A DNA stretch of 64,000 nucleotides, from the NCBI RefSeq assembly GCF_018141445.1, contig NZ_CP058649.1, positions 6,095,001 to 6,159,000 on the forward strand. Direction: 5' to 3'. The stretch is from Vallitalea pronyensis. GTDB taxonomy: Bacteria > Bacillota > Clostridia > Lachnospirales > Vallitaleaceae. The notes under the pieces were generated by a model. That model did not search any database. It was not told the DNA's origin and was given only the letters and a program-made list of their open reading frames with translations. Below are positions 8,503 through 17,786 of this stretch, in pieces (positions within the stretch are counted from its first letter, which is position 1; every line of letters starts with the position of its first letter). A program made the translations under genes and the position numbers.

Positions 8503-9723
8503 TTATTTTACTTTTACATCATAACCTTTATCTTTTAAAACACTTAAAATGGCTTCGATATGCTCATGACCATTGGTCTCAACGGTAATTTCAAGCTCAA
8601 CCTCCATAAAACGATCCACTTCTTTTAATTGATTATGGTCAAGCTTAATCACATTGGCATGAATGCCCGCTAATATCTCAGATATTTTTAATAGCTCTCC
8701 TGGCTTATCCGTCAAATCTACTGAGAAACACAGAATGCGACCTCGATAGCAGAGACCTTTATTTATCATGGCAGACATGGTTAGTACATCAATATTACCA
8801 CCACTGACCACACTGACTACATGCTTATCTTTTATCTTTAATTTTTTTAGGGCAGCAAGGGATAATACCCCTGCATTTTCACCGACTAATTTATGTTTTT
8901 CCAATAATAATAAACAGGCTTCCATAATCTCAAAATCCGATACCGTGATGATGTCGTCTACATATTCTTGAATCATGGCAAAGGTCATATCGCCAGGTTT
9001 TTTAACAGCTACACCATCTGCTATGGTATGGACATCATCCAGACATATAATGGTATTTTTATCCAGGGATTTTTTCATGGCCATAGCACCTTCTGGCTCT
9101 ACACCAATGATTTTGACTTCTGGTTTTCTCTCTTTAATGGCTTTCGCTATACCACTAATGAGTCCACCACCACCAATAGGTACAAGGACATAATCCACAG
9201 CATCTAACTCATCCATAATCTCCAGACCAATGGTGCCTTGTCCTTCTATCACATCAGCATCATTAAATGGATGGACAAAAATATAGCCATTTTCTTTTTT
9301 AAGTGCCATGGCTTTTTGATAAGCTTCATCATAACAATCACCATGAAGAATCACCTTGGCACCATACTTTTTAGTGGCTTCTATTTTGATAAGGGGTGTG
9401 GACTTTGGCATAACAATGGTAGCGTGAACACCTAACTTATGAGCAGCTAAGGCTACTCCCTGGGCGTGATTCCCTGCCGATGATGCAATAAGCCCTTTGT
9501 TTCTTTCCTCAAGGGATAACTTACTGATTTTATTGTAAGCACCTCTTATTTTAAAAGCGCCAGTTGCTTGTAGATTCTCTGGTTTTATGTAAACATTATT
9601 ACCGCATTCCTTACTAAAAATCTTACTGCCTATTAAGGTTGTTTCATAAATAATACCTTTTAATCTTTCTTTTGCAGCATCAAAATCCATGGTGTGTTGT
9701 GCTGTGCTATTAAAGTCCGTCAT
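8503..9723 (-). CDS. ilvA: Threonine ammonia-lyase with C-terminal ACT domain
   Basis: A 406-residue PLP enzyme that deaminates threonine to 2-oxobutanoate. The PLP lysine is Lys58 in ATGAFKIRGAYN, the phosphate-binding loop is SAGNHAQGVA and the glycine-rich loop is PIGGGGLISG. A single ACT domain occupies about residues 325-406, starting near CFSVDLTDKPGELLKI, as in TdcB-like catabolic or short biosynthetic enzymes. No other branched-chain amino-acid genes are nearby, so the role could be catabolic (TdcB) or feeding isoleucine synthesis (IlvA). AGGAGG precedes the ATG by eight bases. Confidence 0.93.
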   Translation of the reverse strand: MTDFNSTAQHTMDFDAAKERLKGIIYETTLIGSKIFSKECGNNVYIKPENLQATGAFKIRGAYNKISKLSLEERNKGLIASSAGNHAQGVALAAHKLGVHATIVMPKSTPLIKIEATKKYGAKVILHGDCYDEAYQKAMALKKENGYIFVHPFNDADVIEGQGTIGLEIMDELDAVDYVLVPIGGGGLISGIAKAIKERKPEVKIIGVEPEGAMAMKKSLDKNTIICLDDVHTIADGVAVKKPGDMTFAMIQEYVDDIITVSDFEIMEACLLLLEKHKLVGENAGVLSLAALKKLKIKDKHVVSVVSGGNIDVLTMSAMINKGLCYRGRILCFSVDLTDKPGELLKISEILAGIHANVIKLDHNQLKEVDRFMEVELEITVETNGHEHIEAILSVLKDKGYDVKVK

Positions 9724-9820
9724 GTTGTTATCCTCCTAGTCATCATGTGCTCAACAAGAGAATCCTATGCATGGCATAAGATTCTAATATGTAAGCATGG
9801 TCATTTTAGACCTGATATTA

Positions 9821-9897
9821 GGACTGTCTCATCAAAGCAAATCATATCCATATTAATATGAAGATAAAAGAGATTATTGCTTTCATAAGATGGCCCC
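9821..9897. repeat. Interspersed palindromic repeat, family B, copy 2 (diverged)
   Basis: Arms GGACTGTCTCATCAAAGCAA (9821-9840) and TTGCTTTCATAAGATGGCCCC (9877-9897), related to 3182-3260 and 33622-33789. The interior is not alike. The 627-base gap 9724-10350 holds this element and the terminator at 10181; otherwise I see nothing in it. Confidence 0.65.
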
Positions 9898-10180
9898 AAC
9901 TGTATTCAATCTTAATATCTCTATCTCAACCTTATGTTCCATTGGTATTGTATGCTTCTTATTGCTTCATACATTATAGCATATTTTTTTAGGATTATCC
10001 TAATTATTTAGTTTTAGTCCTTTATCCTTAAGCAATTATACCTAAGATAGGATATTAATAGAACAATACCATGACATAGCGTCTTGCCAAGTTGTTTTCG
10101 TTAAGAAGTACCTTAACTCATATAAAAATACTTGTAGTTTATATCCTTATTTCAACGATATTCATATAAGATACAGAAAA

Positions 10181-10223
10181 GCACCCCTTATATATTGCTT
10201 ATTCACCAATATATAAGGGGTGC
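10181..10223 (-). terminator. Terminator of the kduD operon
   Basis: Perfect 17-base arms beginning GCACCCCTTATATATTG and ending CAATATATAAGGGGTGC with a nine-base loop. On the minus strand the stem is followed by TTTTCTGTATC. It lies about 130 bases after the kduD stop. Confidence 0.75.
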
Positions 10224-10350
10224 ATCTATAACTATCACTATTCCTTTTATCGTGACTGTTTATCATAGCATAATGAAGTACAATCACCATCATCAAGCTT
10301 AATCATTTCCTAAGATTACTTAGGATGAAGCACGATGTTCTTCCTATCAA

Positions 10351-11112
10351 CTACCTTGCTAACCAACCACCATCAACAGCCATTGTATAACCTTGTACGT
10401 ATCGTGAAGCATCTGATGCTAAAAATACCACTGCACCTTGTAAGTCTTCAATGTTACCCCAACGACCTGATGGAATTCGTTCTAGAATCGCCTTATTTCT
10501 TGCCTGATCTGCCCGAAGGGCAGCTGTATTATTTGTAGCCATGTAACCGGGTGCAATGGCGTTAACGTTAATATCATGTTTTGCCCATTCATTTGCCATC
10601 GCACGTGTAATACCCATAACACCTGATTTACTTGCGGTGTAGGAAGGTACACGAATACCACCTTGGAACGACAACATGGAAGCAACACTAATGATGTTAC
10701 CTGGTGTACCTTGTTTAATAAATTGCTTAGCCGCTGCCTGTGCAAAGAAGAAGACCGTTTTTAAGTTCAGATTTAACACATCATCCCAATCTGTTTCCTT
10801 GAAATTAATGGCATCTTCTCGACGAATAATACCTGCGTTGTTAACCAATATGTTTAATTGACCAAATTTACTAACTGTCTCCGCTATAATGCCTTCTATT
10901 GGGTCTGTTGTCATTAAGTTGGCAACGATACCGTGGAAAACAGCCCCTCTTTCTTCTGCTAACTTGGCTGTATCTGTCATTTCCACATAATCAACACCTA
11001 CAACTGTGGCTCCTGCTTCCAATAAACCTAATGTCATACCTTGACCAAGTCCTGTACTTGCACCTGTTACAATGGCAACTTTACCATCTAAATTAAATTG
11101 ATCTAATATCAT
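10351..11112 (-). CDS. kduD: KduD-like SDR (2-dehydro-3-deoxy-D-gluconate 5-dehydrogenase)
   Basis: A 253-residue classical short-chain dehydrogenase. The NAD-binding motif is VTGASTGLGQGMTLGL (residues 15-30), NNAGI follows, the catalytic Ser is in SVASMLSFQGG and the Tyr-Lys pair in SYTASKSGV. The C-terminal RWGNIEDLQGAVVFLAS and QGYTMAVDGGWLAR are typical of KduD, which interconverts 2,5-diketo-3-deoxygluconate and 2-keto-3-deoxygluconate. The gene follows the zinc dehydrogenase by 27 bases and is the last gene of an operon with an operator-bearing promoter at 12277-12320. Close SDRs act on other sugar acids, including 3-deoxy-galactonates derived from agar, so the true substrate is open. 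Confidence 0.85.
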   Translation of the reverse strand: MILDQFNLDGKVAIVTGASTGLGQGMTLGLLEAGATVVGVDYVEMTDTAKLAEERGAVFHGIVANLMTTDPIEGIIAETVSKFGQLNILVNNAGIIRREDAINFKETDWDDVLNLNLKTVFFFAQAAAKQFIKQGTPGNIISVASMLSFQGGIRVPSYTASKSGVMGITRAMANEWAKHDINVNAIAPGYMATNNTAALRADQARNKAILERIPSGRWGNIEDLQGAVVFLASDASRYVQGYTMAVDGGWLAR

Positions 11113-11139
11113 GTTTTTCCTCCACCACTTATATTTTTT

Positions 11140-12153
11140 CTAACACTTAACGAGCACTTTCATGCCTTGCTGATCCGTATCCATGCCATCAAGTATGTCT
11201 TGTAGTTCTTCCAAAGGTGCTACTTTTGTAATGAGCTTATCAAAAGAATAGTCATTCTTAGCCACTAAATCAATGGCCAAGTCATAATCAATATCTTCAT
11301 ATACTCTTGCCCCAATTAATTCCACTTCTCTTAACCACATTTGTTTTAAGTTAACTTCTGCAGGTTGGCCGTAGATGCCCACAAGCACCACTTTACCTCT
11401 TGTTTTAACGACTTCTGTCATGACCATAGCACCTGGTTTTGAACCGGATACTTCAAAGCATACGTCGGCACCAACACCATCCGTCCATGTATTGACATAA
11501 GTTACCAAGTCTTTCTCAGTTGGGTTCACCGTATCAATACCTAAATCCTTAGCAAATCCTAATCGGAATGGGTTAATCTCGGAAATAACCACATCCGCAC
11601 CAAAGCTTTTAGCAACTAATGCTACCAAAATCCCAATAGGACCACCACCGATGACAACAGCTTTATCACCTGCTTTTAATCCAGAACGGTTCACATCGTG
11701 AACAGCTACAGCTACAGGCTCTACTAATGCTGCATTTTTTAAATCCATATCTTGTGGGATTTTATGAATGGTTGAGGCAGGTACAGTCCAGTAAGACTGC
11801 ATGGAACCATCTGTATCAACACCCATGAAGTTTAAGTTGTAACAAATATGGCTCATACCATGTTGACATGCATAGCACGCACCACATGGATCAAGAGGTC
11901 TAACAACAACTTTATCACCAATACTTAAACCGGATACATCACTTCCTACAGCCTCAATGACCCCAGAACACTCATGTCCCATAATATGTGGTTTTCCAAC
12001 TCTTTCATCCATGACACCATGGAAAATATGTAAGTCCGTACCGCATATACCTGAATAAGCAATTTCTACGGTTACTTCATTGGCTTTTGGTGCCTTTTTA
12101 CAACCTTCTACAACCGAAATCTTTTTGTTTCCTTCATATCGTGTTGCTGTCAT
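11140..12153 (-). CDS. Zinc-dependent medium-chain alcohol/polyol dehydrogenase
   Basis: A 337-residue MDR enzyme. The catalytic zinc ligands are in GICGTDLHIFHG and MGHECSGVIE, the structural zinc loop is CGACYACQHGMSHIC (four Cys), and the NAD(P) motif is VIGGGPIGILVALVAK. This resembles sorbitol, L-threonine and galactitol-phosphate dehydrogenases; the substrate is most likely a sugar, sugar acid or polyol because kduD follows. The missing TRANSPORT gene in this operon may be supplied by the RbsABC system at 17.8-22.3 kb, which shares an operator motif. AAAGGA lies eight bases upstream of the ATG. Confidence 0.85.
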   Translation of the reverse strand: MTATRYEGNKKISVVEGCKKAPKANEVTVEIAYSGICGTDLHIFHGVMDERVGKPHIMGHECSGVIEAVGSDVSGLSIGDKVVVRPLDPCGACYACQHGMSHICYNLNFMGVDTDGSMQSYWTVPASTIHKIPQDMDLKNAALVEPVAVAVHDVNRSGLKAGDKAVVIGGGPIGILVALVAKSFGADVVISEINPFRLGFAKDLGIDTVNPTEKDLVTYVNTWTDGVGADVCFEVSGSKPGAMVMTEVVKTRGKVVLVGIYGQPAEVNLKQMWLREVELIGARVYEDIDYDLAIDLVAKNDYSFDKLITKVAPLEELQDILDGMDTDQQGMKVLVKC

Positions 12154-12276
12154 ATATCTTTTCCTTTCTTTATCCTATCTTTGTCATCCTTAAATATCAT
12201 CCATCACATGACTTATTCATTCATTACTTAAAAAAGTTATTCTATACGATGTATCGTTAATCATTAACATATCCTT

Positions 12277-12305
12277 ATCATATAATATTAATTGTATATT
12301 GTCAA
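12277..12305 (-). promoter_or_regulatory. Sigma-A promoter of the ADH-kduD operon
   Basis: On the minus strand, TTGACA (complement of 12300-12305) and TATGAT (complement of 12277-12282) are 17 bases apart. The -35 box is inside the palindrome 12287-12320. Confidence 0.7.
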
Positions 12306-12320
12306 CAATATACAATTAAT
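12287..12320. promoter_or_regulatory. 34-bp perfect palindrome, operator of the ADH-kduD operon
   Basis: Fifteen-base arms ATTAATTGTATATTG and CAATATACAATTAAT are separated by TCAA. It covers the -35 box and part of the spacer, so a bound repressor would block polymerase. Its centre ATTGTCAACAAT recurs exactly in the palindrome before the RbsABC operon (22346-22365). The arm sequence TTGTATA..TATACAA resembles sites of GntR/FadR-type regulators, but no such gene is in this window. The remainder of the gap 12154-12571 has only the terminator at 12541. Confidence 0.7.
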
Positions 12321-12540
12321 TGTTTTTCTTTTATGCTTAACTTTTTTTCTATGCTTCATGGTAAAATTAGGCATGACAAATTATCTCCATACATATGCTG
12401 CTGTTTCTATTGAATATGGTTCAACAGAAAAACATCCTATGGAAAGTTTTTTTCGTTAATAAAACATCCTTACCCCAATAAAAATACTTCTGTTTTATAT
12501 GCTTAATTCAGAGACCTTACTTAATTTTGGATAAAAAAAA

Positions 12541-12565
12541 TCATCTCATGGTAGCCATAAGATGA
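12541..12565 (-). terminator. Rho-independent terminator after the leaderless binding-like gene
   Basis: Stem of eleven pairs (TCATCTCATGG / CCATAAGATGA, one G-T pair) with a three-base loop, followed on the minus strand by eight T residues (complement of 12533-12540). Confidence 0.8.
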
Positions 12566-12571
12566 ATAGAA

Positions 12572-13732
12572 TCAATGCCATATAATCTGTTTTTCATATG
12601 CGTTCATCAGTTGAGTTAATGCTGTTACCAATTGGGGACGGTTTGCTTTTCTTGATTTCAGATAATGCCAAATAACCGTACCTATTTCCAGCCTTTTTTC
12701 ATCATCCCCTTTTATGACGGAAGGATTAACGGCATGATTGACCGATTCATAGGTGTTGATAAAGTATCGATTTGTTTGTTGATTATTTTCTTTATTAAAC
12801 CATCGTTCTTTATAGAGGGGATGTCCATCAAAATCAACAATCATGTGATCTTGCACCTCTTTTGACGTAATCATCCTCAGAAAATCTGCTGCCATGTCTT
12901 TGTGTTTGGATTCTATGGTAATACCTAAGCCACTGCTATAGAAAATGCCATTGGTTACCTGTTCATGATGAGCCGGTATATCACAAAAATCAATCAAGTT
13001 TTTTCGGTAGCCATCCTTACTATAATTAGCATTCCCTATAATCATAGGTGTATAAACAATATCGTCTACAGAGCTCATACGACTATACAGTTCAAGCATG
13101 GACATATGAAAACCGCTTGGGTCAATATAGTGAATCAGTTCTTCAAAAAAAGCTAATGCCTCACTGACTTCTGTTTCGCCAATTATAAATGCCTCGGCAT
13201 GTCCTCTATGAAAACCACCTATATAACAGCGAAATGCATCATATAGATTCCAAGGTTTTAAGGACATCATTACCCGCATTTTATTGGGCAGTGCTTTACA
13301 AAAATGGAGTACTTCCATCCATGTTTTGGGTACATCCATTCCCAGATTCTCCATTAAATCTGCCCGATAGGCACCAACGAGAGATGTTACGGTAAAAGGC
13401 AGTCCATACTGATGCCCGCCTTGTGCGTATGCTTTAAAACTATTGCCCACGGCATGTTTCTTTAAGTTATTAATGGTACTTTCATGAATAATATCTTCAA
13501 GAGGCATCAATATACCTGTTGATATAATGGATGCCATGTGCAGGTTTTTAAACAACACAATATCATAATGATTCACATTAGCGCTAAATAACTCGCTATG
13601 ATAGGCATCCAATGAGCGATAGCACCATTCAATTCGACTATCTGGATTGTTAACTTCGAATAAATTGGATAATGCTGCTATGGTATCTGTATGCCAATGA
13701 TTATTCCAAGTTAAACCTTTTAATATGGTCAT
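12572..13732 (-). CDS. Solute-binding-protein-like protein without signal peptide (paralogue 1)
   Basis: A 386-residue protein with the fold pattern of family 1 extracellular solute-binding proteins: YDIVLFKN, GLPFTVTSLVGAYRADLMENL, PKTWMEVLHFC and SGLGITIESKHKDMAADFLRMI are the usual landmarks. Yet it starts directly with MTILKGLTWNNHWHTDTI: there is no hydrophobic leader and no lipobox Cys, and AAGGAGG four bases before this ATG supports the start. It should therefore be cytoplasmic unless exported otherwise. It shares the opening LKGxTW and a later RSLxxF/Y pattern with the protein at 24757-25908, which sits in a CoA-transferase operon. Role unknown; a cytoplasmic ligand sensor or carrier are possibilities. 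It ends in a strong terminator and seems monocistronic. Confidence 0.7.
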   Translation of the reverse strand: MTILKGLTWNNHWHTDTIAALSNLFEVNNPDSRIEWCYRSLDAYHSELFSANVNHYDIVLFKNLHMASIISTGILMPLEDIIHESTINNLKKHAVGNSFKAYAQGGHQYGLPFTVTSLVGAYRADLMENLGMDVPKTWMEVLHFCKALPNKMRVMMSLKPWNLYDAFRCYIGGFHRGHAEAFIIGETEVSEALAFFEELIHYIDPSGFHMSMLELYSRMSSVDDIVYTPMIIGNANYSKDGYRKNLIDFCDIPAHHEQVTNGIFYSSGLGITIESKHKDMAADFLRMITSKEVQDHMIVDFDGHPLYKERWFNKENNQQTNRYFINTYESVNHAVNPSVIKGDDEKRLEIGTVIWHYLKSRKANRPQLVTALTQLMNAYEKQIIWH

Positions 13733-13754
13733 TGCTCCTCCTTATCCCATGCTG

Positions 13755-13859
13755 TTAAAACAACATATCAAGTCCTTTAATAGTATTATACAGAACAATG
13801 GCCACAATCACCATTAAAATTATTTTGATGGTTTCAATTTTTTTTGTTTTCTTATGCAT
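13755..13859 (-). CDS. Possible 34-residue single-span membrane peptide
   Basis: MHKKTKKIETIKIILMVIVA... has a basic N-terminus and one hydrophobic helix (about residues 13-26). It is just upstream of the leaderless binding-like gene. The ribosome site is weak, and the region also carries the promoter of the divergent kinase gene, so it may not be translated. Confidence 0.25.
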   Translation of the reverse strand: MHKKTKKIETIKIILMVIVAIVLYNTIKGLDMLF

Positions 13860-13863
13860 TGTA

Positions 13864-13892
13864 TTTAAAAAACTTTCTAAATGGCGTATAAT
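13864..13892 (+). promoter_or_regulatory. Probable promoter of the YesM/YesN pair
   Basis: TTTAAA (13864-13869) and TATAAT (13887-13892) separated by 17 bases, about 60 bases before the kinase start. Confidence 0.45.
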
Positions 13893-13953
13893 AGAACAAA
13901 TATATGGACAAACATATAGGAGCAAATAGCGTACTCCATAAAGGTTGGTTAAC

Positions 13954-15750
13954 ATGATGAAAAAAAAGCTGAAGACATGTAAAAGAAACCTATCCATTCA
14001 AAAGAGAATAACCATCTCCTGCCTCATGGCTGGCATTATCCCTTTGCTTATTATTGGTAGTGTATGGATAGTTAACACCTTACGCGCATCAAAGGAAAGT
14101 TATTTAACATTAAGTGAATCTGCCTTGCATCATATAGACATAAGATTGCAATCCCTTGTTGAAATGGCTGAATCAACTGCTTTGGAAATAGCCAATGACC
14201 CCATCATTCATCATGCATTAACCCATGAAGCTGTTGATGACGCTATAAGCAACGTCTATGACATAGATACTTATCTTCATCACAAGCAGACTTACAATGA
14301 TCATCTATCGGGTATCTATATCCTAAGTCAGAACCTAACTGCTTATGGAAGTCACCATGAAGAAAGGACTCATGATGATGTTACACAGGCCTGGTGGTAT
14401 CAACGTATTAAAAAGACCACTGAGCCTACTTGGTTCTCCACACCTACCCATGCCTTAGCTATAGAAACTAATGATAACATAGCTATATCCCTCGGTGTTC
14501 CTATTGTTCATAAAGAAAACAGTGAACTTCTAGGTATCGTATACATGGACATGGACATGAAGGTCATGGATGACATCTTACAATACCCAATGGATAACAT
14601 GGAACAGATTATTGTTCTAGATGATCACCATACTATGATGATGGGTTCTAATGGTATCCATGATAGGGATGCACGAACCATCAAGAATGCTTTGGATCTG
14701 GCAAAGGATTATGAGCCTATAACCCTTACAATAAATGATCAAAAAAAACAACTCCTAAGAAAACCCCTGCCCATCCACCATTGGAGCATCATTGGCATTG
14801 TATCTCCTAACCCTATGGATACAAACAACACGTTGGCTATTATCTTTCTGATATGCCTTGTTGTTCTTATCATCGTACTGACTTACTATGTTTCAAAACG
14901 AATAGCAGGAACCATAACAACGCCCATCCACCATATGCTCCACCAAATGAAAGCAGTGGAATCAGGTCATCTGGATGTACATGCAAAGGTCTATTATAAC
15001 GATGAAATGGGAGCGTTAACCAAAGGGTTCAACACCATGACCAAACATCTCACCAAGTCCATGAAAACCGTTGTTCAGGAACAGCAGCAACTTAGAAAAT
15101 ATGAATTTAAAGCCCTTCAATCCCAGATTAATCCCCACTTTTTGTACAACACACTGGATTCGGTGGTCTGGCTTGCCAGAATGCAGCAATACAAAGATAT
15201 TATTGATGTGGTAACCTCCATGACAAGGTTATTTCGAATCAGTTTAAGCCGGGGCAAACATATCATTACCATTGAAGAAGAAATTGACCATGTGACCAGT
15301 TACTTAATGATTCAAAAATATCGCTATCGGACACATTTTGATTATGATATTCGTGTATCGGAAGATATCTACCAATACAAAACCTTAAAGCTGTTGTTAC
15401 AGCCTCTTGTAGAAAATGCCATTTACCATGGTATCAAATTAAAAAGAGATGGAGGACATATAGCCATAGAAGGTTACGCATCACAGGATAAGATCATCTT
15501 CAAAGTGTCTGATACAGGACTTGGCATGACTAAAGAAACCCTTCATGCTATTCATCAATCTTTTGAAACCAATACAGACAGTGGTGTCACCATGTACGGT
15601 ATTAAAAACGTTCATGACCGAATCAAACTATACTTCGGCAACAACTATAGTCTGACATACGAAAGTGAACTGGGAAAAGGAACCACTGCCATTGTGACCC
15701 TGCCAAAATATATGGGAGATGAAAAAGATGCTAAAAACAGTTATCATTGA
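13954..15750 (+). CDS. YesM-type sensor histidine kinase
   Basis: A 598-residue membrane sensor. One membrane helix (about residues 22-42) and a second (about 297-318) bracket an extracellular sensing domain; a HAMP domain follows (ITTPIHHMLHQMKAVESGHL). The phosphoacceptor is His395 in QSQINPHFLYNTLDSVVW, the LytS/YesM H-box, and the ATPase domain has LLQPLVENAIYHGIKLK and DTGLGM. Such kinases pair with AraC-type receivers to control sugar transport genes. The start at 13954 has AAGG nine bases upstream; a TTG at 13945 overlaps that site. Its 3' end overlaps the regulator gene by 23 bases, so the two are translationally coupled. Confidence 0.92.
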   Translation: MMKKKLKTCKRNLSIQKRITISCLMAGIIPLLIIGSVWIVNTLRASKESYLTLSESALHHIDIRLQSLVEMAESTALEIANDPIIHHALTHEAVDDAISNVYDIDTYLHHKQTYNDHLSGIYILSQNLTAYGSHHEERTHDDVTQAWWYQRIKKTTEPTWFSTPTHALAIETNDNIAISLGVPIVHKENSELLGIVYMDMDMKVMDDILQYPMDNMEQIIVLDDHHTMMMGSNGIHDRDARTIKNALDLAKDYEPITLTINDQKKQLLRKPLPIHHWSIIGIVSPNPMDTNNTLAIIFLICLVVLIIVLTYYVSKRIAGTITTPIHHMLHQMKAVESGHLDVHAKVYYNDEMGALTKGFNTMTKHLTKSMKTVVQEQQQLRKYEFKALQSQINPHFLYNTLDSVVWLARMQQYKDIIDVVTSMTRLFRISLSRGKHIITIEEEIDHVTSYLMIQKYRYRTHFDYDIRVSEDIYQYKTLKLLLQPLVENAIYHGIKLKRDGGHIAIEGYASQDKIIFKVSDTGLGMTKETLHAIHQSFETNTDSGVTMYGIKNVHDRIKLYFGNNYSLTYESELGKGTTAIVTLPKYMGDEKDAKNSYH

Positions 15751-17362
15751 TGATGAGGACTTAATACGAGAAGGCTTAGAATCCATGATTCCATGGAAAG
15801 ACATGGGTTTTGAACTGGTTGGGTCTGCAAAAGATGGTGAAGAAGCCATTGGCCTATTGCAACGGACACATCCTGATGTGATTATAACGGATATTCGTAT
15901 GCCTTTTATGACGGGTCTTGAATTAATTGAATATGTGAAGCCTATGCTTCCTCATGCTTTTATTATCATCATCAGTGGCCATGATGAATTTCATTATGCG
16001 CAAAAAGCCTTGCAGTTAGGTGTCTATGATTTTATTCTTAAGCCCTTTGATTTGGAATATTTTCAAAAGATTCTTTCAAAAATAAAGTATGACTACACCT
16101 TAAACAAAGTAAACACCAAGTCCATACCTGCAGAAGACCTTTTTCATTTACAGACACGGGTCATTGAATCCATTATGCTGCATAAACTGGCTATGGTTGA
16201 TGCAGCCAGTAAATTATCCTCTTATGCCTTAACGGATATTCTAGATCACCATTATGCTGTCATCTACCTTCAAATTGACAATTATCATCTTACCATTGCC
16301 GATTATACCTTTGACCAAATCAACGAACTGCATCGTCATTTTTATGGTTTAATCAAGGACGTCACACCACCATCCAAAAAACAATTTATCTTTGAGGGCA
16401 ATGGAGGCGATGCCATACTGGTTATTAACGGTATAACCTCTAACGAAGTCGTCATGCGAAAGGACAAGATTATCCATCAATTAAGGCAGAAATTGGATAC
16501 ACAATTTAAGCACACCATTACTATTGCCTATAGTCGCATATTAAAGCATCTTGAAAGTCTGCCAACTGCCTATCAGCAAGCTTCCCAAGCTGCTAATCAA
16601 CGTTTTGTTAAAGGCTATAATCGTACCATTTCCTATGAGGAGACGCCACGTATATCCCAAAACAGCAGCCAAGAAATGCGTTATGCCACCATTGGATTCC
16701 AACAGGATGAATTTGTTCACTACATGAAAAATGAAGAGGCGCAAGCCATAACTACCTATATGGACAACATTATAGACAACATTGTGGATAGCGGTTATAA
16801 CTTATCCATCTATATCACCATGTTTGCTACAACCATATTTACTGAGATTATCAGTCTCCTTAACACCTATAATTTATCCATCAGCGATATATATGATGAC
16901 CCGTTATTACTCTATAAAAAGCTTGCTCTATCACAAAATATTTTTGACATCCAGCCTACCATATATGACCTGCTTATGCAATCCGCTGACTATCTCCAAA
17001 ATCAAAACGCAACGTCTTATGACACCCGCATTAAAGAAGCCATTGTCTATATTGAGAAGCACTATAATGCTTATGATATAACCTTGCACCAAGTAGCTGA
17101 AAAAGTAAACATGGGAGTATGCTATTTCAGTACCATGTTCAAAAAAGAAACAGGTAAATCCTTTATTAATTACTTAACAGATATACGGATCCACCATGCT
17201 AAGAAGCTCTTTGAAACAACGGATTATATGACTTATGAAATCTCCTACATGGTAGGGTATAATACGCCTACCTACTTTAGTACCTTGTTTAAAAAGAAAA
17301 CAGGCATTTCACCTTCCAACTACCGGAACAGCCTGAATAAAAAGAACAACAAAACTACCTAA
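15728..17362 (+). CDS. YesN-type response regulator with AraC DNA-binding domain
   Basis: A 544-residue regulator. The receiver domain is intact: acidic pair in VIIDDED, phosphoacceptor Asp55 in VIITDIRMP and Lys in FILKPFD. A middle region of about 300 residues has no recognised motif, and the C-terminal about 105 residues hold two helix-turn-helix units of AraC type (ITLHQVAEKVNMGVCYFSTM and YEISYMVGYNTPTYFSTLFK). The start at 15728 is preferred because GGGAG lies nine bases before it; the ATG at 15719 is only two bases from that site. It probably activates the neighbouring convergent RbsABC operon or the leaderless binding-like gene. The last codons form one arm of a terminator. Confidence 0.93.
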   Translation: MLKTVIIDDEDLIREGLESMIPWKDMGFELVGSAKDGEEAIGLLQRTHPDVIITDIRMPFMTGLELIEYVKPMLPHAFIIIISGHDEFHYAQKALQLGVYDFILKPFDLEYFQKILSKIKYDYTLNKVNTKSIPAEDLFHLQTRVIESIMLHKLAMVDAASKLSSYALTDILDHHYAVIYLQIDNYHLTIADYTFDQINELHRHFYGLIKDVTPPSKKQFIFEGNGGDAILVINGITSNEVVMRKDKIIHQLRQKLDTQFKHTITIAYSRILKHLESLPTAYQQASQAANQRFVKGYNRTISYEETPRISQNSSQEMRYATIGFQQDEFVHYMKNEEAQAITTYMDNIIDNIVDSGYNLSIYITMFATTIFTEIISLLNTYNLSISDIYDDPLLLYKKLALSQNIFDIQPTIYDLLMQSADYLQNQNATSYDTRIKEAIVYIEKHYNAYDITLHQVAEKVNMGVCYFSTMFKKETGKSFINYLTDIRIHHAKKLFETTDYMTYEISYMVGYNTPTYFSTLFKKKTGISPSNYRNSLNKKNNKTT

Positions 17363-17392
17363 TGGACATGGGAATGACCAAAAGGTAGTTTT
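17351..17392. terminator. Bidirectional terminator between the regulator and the Dabb gene
   Basis: Stem AAAACTACC (17351-17359) / GGTAGTTTT (17384-17392), followed by T residues on both strands. The left arm includes the last three sense codons of the response regulator. Confidence 0.65.
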
Positions 17393-17415
17393 TATTATGA
17401 ATCACATCACTTAGA

Positions 17416-17748
17416 TTATTTTCTGATGACTACTGTATCTTTTTCGAGAAAATCCTTTACTTCTTTGACCCAGACTTCTTCCACAAAACCTTTTTTATTG
17501 ACTTGATCCCAATGGTTTGGATGGGCTTTATACGCTTCTAATTGTTCTTCGTTATCAAATCTCATTTCCAATTCATAGTCGTAGGGATTGCTGTCATTTA
17601 TAATTTCTAGAATTCTAAAATCCTTCACCCCAGGAATACAGGCCAGCATATCCCAAGCTTTAACCATAAAGGCTGCTTCTTCGTCTGATCCCTTGTCATG
17701 TTTTAATATAAATGCAGCACTATGGATAATCGGTTTATTTACTTTCAC
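17416..17748 (-). CDS. Dabb (stress-responsive alpha/beta barrel) domain protein
   Basis: A 110-residue dimeric ferredoxin-like fold protein. Landmarks are IIHSAAFILKHDKGSDEEAAF at the N-terminus, IPGVKDFRILEIIN in the middle, and DYELEMRFDNEEQLEAYKAHPNHWDQV, the classic Dabb ending. The start is GTG at 17748 with a GGTGGTG site upstream; an ATG nearby is out of frame and short. It is the last gene of the RbsABC operon, 39 bases after a permease gene, which suggests a role in the metabolism of the imported compound. Some Dabb proteins act on cyclic or sugar-like substrates, but no activity can be assigned. Confidence 0.75.
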   Translation of the reverse strand: MKVNKPIIHSAAFILKHDKGSDEEAAFMVKAWDMLACIPGVKDFRILEIINDSNPYDYELEMRFDNEEQLEAYKAHPNHWDQVNKKGFVEEVWVKEVKDFLEKDTVVIRK

Positions 17749-17786
17749 TCATTTCACCACCATTCTTTATTATTTTACATCTAATG

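Noticed and set aside
10351-12153. Alginate or pectin catabolic operon
   Set aside because: KduD fits such pathways, but no lyase, KduI, KdgK or KdgA gene is present nearby, so the polymer cannot be named from these two genes.
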